Assembly (NCBI GenBank): GCA_019639075.1
Contig: JAHBSO010000011.1
Span: 24,356-88,355, forward strand
DNA from: Actinomycetota bacterium
Lineage (GTDB): Bacteria; Actinomycetota; Acidimicrobiia; Acidimicrobiales; Iamiaceae
Length of the DNA: 64,000 nucleotides
Reading direction: 5' to 3'
The translations under genes were made by a program, and so were the position numbers. Of the stretch, positions 59,384-64,000 are shown piece after piece. Within the stretch, counting starts at the first letter, position 1. Every line of letters starts with the position of its first letter. A model generated the notes under the pieces. It made no database searches, was not told the origin of the DNA, and was given only the letters and a program-made list of their open reading frames with translations.

Positions 59384-61120
59384 GTGGACGGACACGAACA
59401 GACCGGCTCGAAGGGCCCGACGGGGCAGCGGCGGCGGCACCGGCGTCGCACGGCGATGGGGGTGCTGGGCACGCTGGCGATGGTCGGTGGGCTGGCGCTC
59501 GTGGTGGTGCCGGTGGGACCGGCGTCGGCCGGGTGGACCTCGCCGAGCCGGACGTGGCGGTCGGACTCGTGCGGCGTGGCCGAGTCGGTGGTCGTGCCCG
59601 ACGGCGTGACCGTGGTCCGCATCCTCGCCAACGGTGGTGGCGGCGGCACCGGCGGCGGCCAGGGCGGCGGACCGGGCAGCGTCGGTGGGCGCGGCGGTGC
59701 CGTGCAGGACGAGTTCGACGTCACCGGTGGCACGACGATCTCCATGGTCGTCGGCTGCCGCGGCGCCGACGGTGGCGGGTTCGACAACAGCGCCCAGACC
59801 CCGGGCTGGACGCCGGGCGGCGGCGCGGGCCGGGGGTCGACCACCGCCTTCGAGTCGGGGTCGTCGGGCGGCGCCGGCGGTGGCTCGACGGGCGTGTGCA
59901 TCGGGTCGACCACGTGCCTGCCCTCGTCGGCGACGCTCCGGTTGGTGGCCGGGGGCGGCGGCGGTGGTGGCGTGGCCAACTGCGCCGGGATGCCGGCGAA
60001 CGGTGGCGGTGGCGACGGTTCCAGCGGTCCGGCGGCCTCGGCCGGAGGGGGGATCGGCCGGTCCGGTGAGGACGGGTCGACCCAGAACGGCGCTGGTGGA
60101 CCGGGTGGCGTCAACGGCGCCGGCACGGGCGTCGGCGCGACCTCGGCGAACGGGTCCGGCGGCCTCGGGGTGAACGTGGTCGGCGGCGGCGGTGGCGGCG
60201 GATACGCGGGTGGTGGGGCCGGCGCCGGGGCCGACGGGCCGTGCGTCGGGGGCGGTGGTGGCGGCGGTGGCAGTGGCTGGTTCTACGGTCCGACCATGGC
60301 GTACACCGGCGGCTCCTGTCCGGCGTGCATGGCCCAGGACGGGTCGGTCACCGTCCAGATGCTCTGCCCGACGACGATCGTCCTCACGGCGATCCCGAAC
60401 CCGTCGCCGCCCGGGTACGTCGCGCTCGGGGCCCGCCTGACCAACGCGCTCGGGCCGGTCACCTACACCGACGTGGAGTTCTTCATCGACGGCGTGTCGG
60501 CCGGTGCACCGAGCAACACCTCCACCTCGGGCGGGGCGGGTGTGCTCAAGAACTTCCCGACGCCGGGTTCGTACCTGATCGAGGCCGTGGCCCTCAGCAC
60601 GGTCGACGCCGGCGAGGCCCGGGCGTCCATGACCCTCGTGATCTCCGAGGACGCGGGCACGACGACCACGACGTCGACCTCCACGTCCACGTCCACATCG
60701 ACGTCGACGAGCACGAGCACCTCGACCTCCACGTCCACATCGACGTCGACCAGCACGACCACCTCGACCACGGCGGTGCCGGCCACCACGTCGACGACCG
60801 CGGTGCCGGCCACGAGCACTACCGCCTCGGGCCCGACGGCGACCACGGTGGCCACCTCGAGCACGGTGCCGGCATCGACGTCGACGACGACCGCTGGCGC
60901 GACCTCCACCACCGTGGATCCCGGCGACGTGTCCGGGTCCGACGCCGGGGGTGGCGTCGACCCGGACCCGTCGGGCTCGGACGCGACCTCGGCCGCGACG
61001 TCGGGCGGCGCGCTGGCCCGCACCGGCACCGACCCCGCCGGACGGGTGGCGCTCGGCCTCGGGCTGGTCGTGCTCGGCGGGTTCCTCCTGGCGGTGCGGC
61101 GTCGGGAGCGGGTGCTCTGA
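59384..61120 (+). CDS. Glycine-rich surface protein with a sortase-E LAxTG tail
   Basis: This 578-residue secreted protein has a long basic signal sequence (RRRHRRRTAMGVLGTLAMVGGLALVVVPVGPASA). Its Gly-rich N-terminal domain (about 90-330) with regular Gly clusters is followed by an Ig-like beta domain (NALGPVTYTDVEFFIDGVSAG). A Ser/Thr repeat tract (about 425-460) and a Thr-rich linker come next. The tail LARTG (544-548), a hydrophobic helix and RRRER form an LAxTG-type wall-sorting signal of class E sortases. The GTG start has a GGAGGAG ribosome site. It lies 137 nt before the LAL regulator gene. Confidence 0.88.
   Translation: MDGHEQTGSKGPTGQRRRHRRRTAMGVLGTLAMVGGLALVVVPVGPASAGWTSPSRTWRSDSCGVAESVVVPDGVTVVRILANGGGGGTGGGQGGGPGSVGGRGGAVQDEFDVTGGTTISMVVGCRGADGGGFDNSAQTPGWTPGGGAGRGSTTAFESGSSGGAGGGSTGVCIGSTTCLPSSATLRLVAGGGGGGGVANCAGMPANGGGGDGSSGPAASAGGGIGRSGEDGSTQNGAGGPGGVNGAGTGVGATSANGSGGLGVNVVGGGGGGGYAGGGAGAGADGPCVGGGGGGGGSGWFYGPTMAYTGGSCPACMAQDGSVTVQMLCPTTIVLTAIPNPSPPGYVALGARLTNALGPVTYTDVEFFIDGVSAGAPSNTSTSGGAGVLKNFPTPGSYLIEAVALSTVDAGEARASMTLVISEDAGTTTTTSTSTSTSTSTSTSTSTSTSTSTSTSTSTTTSTTAVPATTSTTAVPATSTTASGPTATTVATSSTVPASTSTTTAGATSTTVDPGDVSGSDAGGGVDPDPSGSDATSAATSGGALARTGTDPAGRVALGLGLVVLGGFLLAVRRRERVL
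60661..60775 (+). repeat. Ser/Thr-coding microsatellite in the surface-protein gene
   Basis: Tandem variants of ACCTCCACGTCCAC and TCGACGTCGAC code a run of alternating Thr and Ser residues. A ~30-nt block is duplicated in tandem at about 60680 and 60727. Low-complexity tracts of this kind are prone to length change. Confidence 0.7.
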
Positions 61121-61257
61121 CTCCGCCGCGCGTTCCCGACGAGCGGCTCCGGTCCTTCCATCGGCACCGCCTGGTACCGTCCGTCGACGTCCAGGCGCGG
61201 CCCCGATCGCTGGTCGACGACGGCGGCGCATCCCCTTCGGCGGTCGGAGCAGCGTCC

Positions 61258-63960
61258 ATGCCCACAGCCTCGGATCCGTGGCCGCTCGTCGGGCGTGACC
61301 TGGAGCTCGAACGGGTGGTGGCCGAGCTGACCGGTGCCGGTTCGGTCGGCGTCGTGGTGGCGGGTCCTGGTGGGGTGGGCAAGAGCCGGTTGGCCCGGGC
61401 GGTGCTGGAGCGGGTGCAGCGCAGCGGCGACCCGGTCGCCCGGGTGCTGGCCACCGGGTCGGCGTCGCAGGTGCCGTTGGGCGCGCTCGCGCCGCTGCTG
61501 GTCACCGGGGCCGAGCCGACCGTCACGCTCCAGCAGGCCCGGGACGCGCTGGTGGGGCTGGCCGGTGATCGTCGGTTGGTCCTGCACGTCGACGACGCGC
61601 ACCTGCTCGACGACGTGTCGGCCGCCGTCGTGCTCAGCGTGGCTGCCGATCCTCGGGTCACGTTGCTGGTCACGGTGCGCACCGGTGACCCGCGACCCGA
61701 CGCCGTCACGGCGCTGTGGAAGGACGCCGGTGCGTCCCGGGTCGATCTGGAGCCGCTCGAACGGGGTTCGATCGAGGTGCTCCTCGACCGGGTGCTCGGT
61801 GGGCCGGTGTCGCCGGTGGCGATCGACCGGCTCGCCCACCTGAGCAGCGGATTGCCGCTGGCGCTGCGCGAGCTGGTCGACGACGGGCGGGCCGCCGGGA
61901 AGCTCCGCCGGGTGGATCGGCGCTGGGTGGTCGACGGGCCGTTGGACGTGCCCCGCCGGTTGGCCGAGCTGATCGGCGATCGGCTGGATCGCATCGGTGA
62001 ACGGGCCGGTGACCTCGTCGCCACGCTCGCCCTCACCGAGCCGCTCCCGCTCGCGGTCGTCGACGCGCTGGGCCTCCGGGCCGAGGCCGAGGCGCTCGAG
62101 GTGGCCGAGGTGCTGCGGGTGGAGGAGCCCGAGCTGGGCCCGCCCGGCGCGGCGTCGCCGATCACCGGTCTGCGGGGCGTGGGCTCGGGGCCGTCGGTGC
62201 GGCTGGCCCACCCGCTCTACGGCGAGGTGGCCCTGACCCGGACCGGCAAGCTGCGTCGACGTCGGATCCTGTCGGCGTGTGGCGCGGCGGTCGACGGTCT
62301 TCCCCTGCCGGAGCACGATCGACGGCGTTCGGTGCTGTGGCGGCTGTGGGCGGGCGACGAGGTCGACGCCGATCTGCTGCTGGAGGCCGCCCAGCACGCC
62401 TACCAGATCGGTGACCACCACGCGACGGCCGAGCTGACCCGCGCGTCGTGGGACCGGGACCCGTCCTTCGCCGCCGGACACCTCCTCGGCTTCGCGCTCG
62501 GCCGCACCGGTGATGCGCGTGACGCCGATGCCGTCCTGGCGGCGAGCGAGCCGCTCGCCGCCGACGATCGGGAGCGCACCCTCGTCGCCCTGACCCGGGC
62601 CGAGAACCTCCAGCGGGGCCTCGGCGACGTCGCCGCGGCCGAGCGGCACTGCCTCAGGGCCGAGGCCGAGGTCGACGGGGCGGCGTGGCGGGCGGAGATC
62701 CGGGCGCACCGGTCGATGATCCTCACCCAGCGGGGCCACATCGACGAGGCGCTCGAACTCGCCGGACCGGTCATCGACGATCCCGACGCCGCGCCGCGGG
62801 CCTTCGTGAAGGCCGCGTACGCGGCGGGCATCGCGTGGGTCCACGCCGGCGACCCCGACCGCGCGACCGCGCTCGCGCTCGAGGCCCTTCCGCGGCACGA
62901 GCTGTTGTGGTCCGAGGACGTGTTCCAGACCGAGCCCGGCGTCCACCACCTCACGACGTTGTTCGCGCTCATCGGGGCCGGCCGCCTCCAGGAGGCCGAG
63001 GGCCTGTTGGAGATCGCTCGCGAGGTCACCAGGCCGGCGCTTCCCCGCTACGGCCACGGTTGGATGTGCTTCATGTCGGGGCTGGCCGACCTGGTCGCCG
63101 GGCGGGTGACCTCCTCGGCCGAGCACTTCGACGTCGGCGCCTCGATCTTCCTCGACGGGAACCAGCGCGAGGTGGCCCGTTGGTGCCGGGCCGGCGCGGC
63201 GACCGCCGACGCGCTCCGGGGCGCCACGGCATCGGCCGAGGCGCGGTTGGAGGAGGTCGACGAGCTGCACGTCGAAGGGCTGGGGCTCAACGAGGCCCTC
63301 GTCGACGAGGCTCGCGGGTGGCTCGCCGCGGCCCAGGGCGACCGACTGGCCGCGGGGGTCTTGTTCGGGTCCGGCGCCCGGTCGGCCCTCGCGCTCGGGG
63401 ACCGCTTCCACGGCGCACGCCTCCTCCACGCCCAGGCCCGGGTCGGCGACGTCGGGGTGGTCGCCGACGAGCTGGAGGCGCTCGCCGCCGCGCACCCCGG
63501 CGGGATCGCGCCGTCCCTCGCCGCCCACCTGGCCGTCCTCCGGCCGGGTGCCGGACCGGTCGACGCCGATGACCCTGCGGCCCACCTCGTGGTCGACCTC
63601 CTCGAGCAGCGGGGTCTGCTTCTGTTCGCCGGGGAGGCCGCGGCCGAGGCGTCGCGTCGGGCCCAGCGGGGCGGCGACGGGCGGGCCGCGGCCCGCTGGG
63701 CAGCGCGGAGCACCGAGCTGCACGACCGGTGCCAGGGAGCGCGGACCCACGTCGGCATCCTCGTGGACGGCCCGACGCCGCTCACCGACCGCGAGCGCGA
63801 CGTGGCCCGCCTCGCCGCCGAACGCCTCCCGAGCAAGGAGATCGCTGCCCGCCTGGGCCTGTCGAGGCGCACCGTCGACAACTACCTCCGCCAGGTGTAT
63901 CGCAAGCTCGGTGTGTCCAGCCGTCACGATCTCCCCGCTGCGCTCCGCGACCACCGCTGA
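61258..63960 (+). CDS. LAL-family LuxR regulator (large ATP-binding)
   Basis: This 900-residue regulator has an N-terminal STAND-like ATPase (VGRDLELERVVAELTG, Walker A GPGGVGKS at about 36-43, LHVDDAHLLDDVSAAVVLSVAAD). A long TPR-like helical region follows. A C-terminal LuxR helix-turn-helix lies at about residues 838-895 (LTDRERDVARLAAERLPSKEIAARLGLSRRTVDNYLRQVYRKLGVSS). It is the MalT-type regulator common in actinobacteria. The inducer is unknown. It lies just after the LAxTG surface-protein gene and may control it. Confidence 0.92.
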   Translation: MPTASDPWPLVGRDLELERVVAELTGAGSVGVVVAGPGGVGKSRLARAVLERVQRSGDPVARVLATGSASQVPLGALAPLLVTGAEPTVTLQQARDALVGLAGDRRLVLHVDDAHLLDDVSAAVVLSVAADPRVTLLVTVRTGDPRPDAVTALWKDAGASRVDLEPLERGSIEVLLDRVLGGPVSPVAIDRLAHLSSGLPLALRELVDDGRAAGKLRRVDRRWVVDGPLDVPRRLAELIGDRLDRIGERAGDLVATLALTEPLPLAVVDALGLRAEAEALEVAEVLRVEEPELGPPGAASPITGLRGVGSGPSVRLAHPLYGEVALTRTGKLRRRRILSACGAAVDGLPLPEHDRRRSVLWRLWAGDEVDADLLLEAAQHAYQIGDHHATAELTRASWDRDPSFAAGHLLGFALGRTGDARDADAVLAASEPLAADDRERTLVALTRAENLQRGLGDVAAAERHCLRAEAEVDGAAWRAEIRAHRSMILTQRGHIDEALELAGPVIDDPDAAPRAFVKAAYAAGIAWVHAGDPDRATALALEALPRHELLWSEDVFQTEPGVHHLTTLFALIGAGRLQEAEGLLEIAREVTRPALPRYGHGWMCFMSGLADLVAGRVTSSAEHFDVGASIFLDGNQREVARWCRAGAATADALRGATASAEARLEEVDELHVEGLGLNEALVDEARGWLAAAQGDRLAAGVLFGSGARSALALGDRFHGARLLHAQARVGDVGVVADELEALAAAHPGGIAPSLAAHLAVLRPGAGPVDADDPAAHLVVDLLEQRGLLLFAGEAAAEASRRAQRGGDGRAAARWAARSTELHDRCQGARTHVGILVDGPTPLTDRERDVARLAAERLPSKEIAARLGLSRRTVDNYLRQVYRKLGVSSRHDLPAALRDHR

Positions 63961-64000
63961 CCCCCAGCCCGCACCCTCCCTGGTCGCGCGCGGAACCCCG

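Noticed and set aside
60463..63954. An 1163-codon minus-strand frame opposite the LAL regulator
   Set aside because: The plus strand encodes an unmistakable ATPase-LuxR protein; the minus frame is a compositional shadow.

Overview
The window is a dense, high-GC chromosomal segment from an actinobacterium. The gene order is that of the chromosome around the replication origin: parA-parB-trxA-trxB-(sigma/anti-sigma)-DUF6049-cca, then DUF5318-ponA, then rpsF-ssb-rpsR-rplI-dnaB. A deazaflavin (F420)-type nitroreductase, a sortase-E type LAxTG surface protein and a LAL regulator also fit Actinobacteria. The gene content and the abundant 'TTTCGACTCCGCTC...' intergenic repeats suggest the class Acidimicrobiia (Iamia/Ilumatobacter-like), but that placement is an inference. 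No rRNA, tRNA, insertion sequence, prophage or CRISPR array was seen.

Layout. 1-10.7 kb: chromosome partitioning (parA partial, parB), thioredoxin system (trxB-trxA under a SigR-like promoter), a translationally coupled Ser/Thr kinase - ECF sigma - anti-sigma operon, degV, a DUF6049 envelope protein and a GNAT. 10.8-17.4 kb: histone-deacetylase-like amidohydrolase, divergent PilT-like ATPase, CCA-adding enzyme, a DrrAB-like ABC exporter, a PhzF isomerase. 17.5-26.6 kb: methyltransferase, DUF5318-ponA, panB, a DUF192 lipoprotein, then the ribosomal/replication operon and dnaB. 26.6-41 kb: mostly single genes (SecD-head-like lipoprotein, pentapeptide protein, HrpB helicase, aquaporin, UbiB-like kinase, YceI protein, OatA-like acyltransferase/SGNH, cupin, aldehyde dehydrogenase, methyltransferase). 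41-47 kb: an NAD-salvage operon pncB-pncA-nrtR-like facing an ABC exporter across a palindromic divergent promoter. 47-64 kb: acyl-CoA metabolism, a metzincin, an ene-reductase/SDR pair, a GH1-like hydrolase enclosed by repeats, a lipoprotein hydrolase, a double-TetR regulator, a PLP homeostasis protein, a nitroreductase, and a glycine-rich LAxTG surface protein next to a 900-residue LuxR-type ATPase.

How it works together. Three themes stand out. First, many genes have a TANNNT (often TASSST) or CAGACT hexamer 6-9 nt before the start codon, which points to leaderless transcription as a common mode here. Second, the locus that in mycobacteria carries MurJ(MviN) fused to a pseudokinase and discoidin-like ectodomain here has only a kinase-plus-ectodomain protein with a complete set of catalytic motifs and no MurJ, coupled to sigma and anti-sigma genes. 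Third, the intergenic space is rich in long palindromes: a 45-bp REP-like element present in three exact copies plus many relatives abutting stop codons, a perfect 30-bp inverted repeat before rpsF, and two hairpins sharing a CTGGCGTAGG stem. The best single regulatory object is the symmetrical pncB/ABC operator, with two GTCA-N3-TGAC boxes 20 bp apart around a TTATAA centre.
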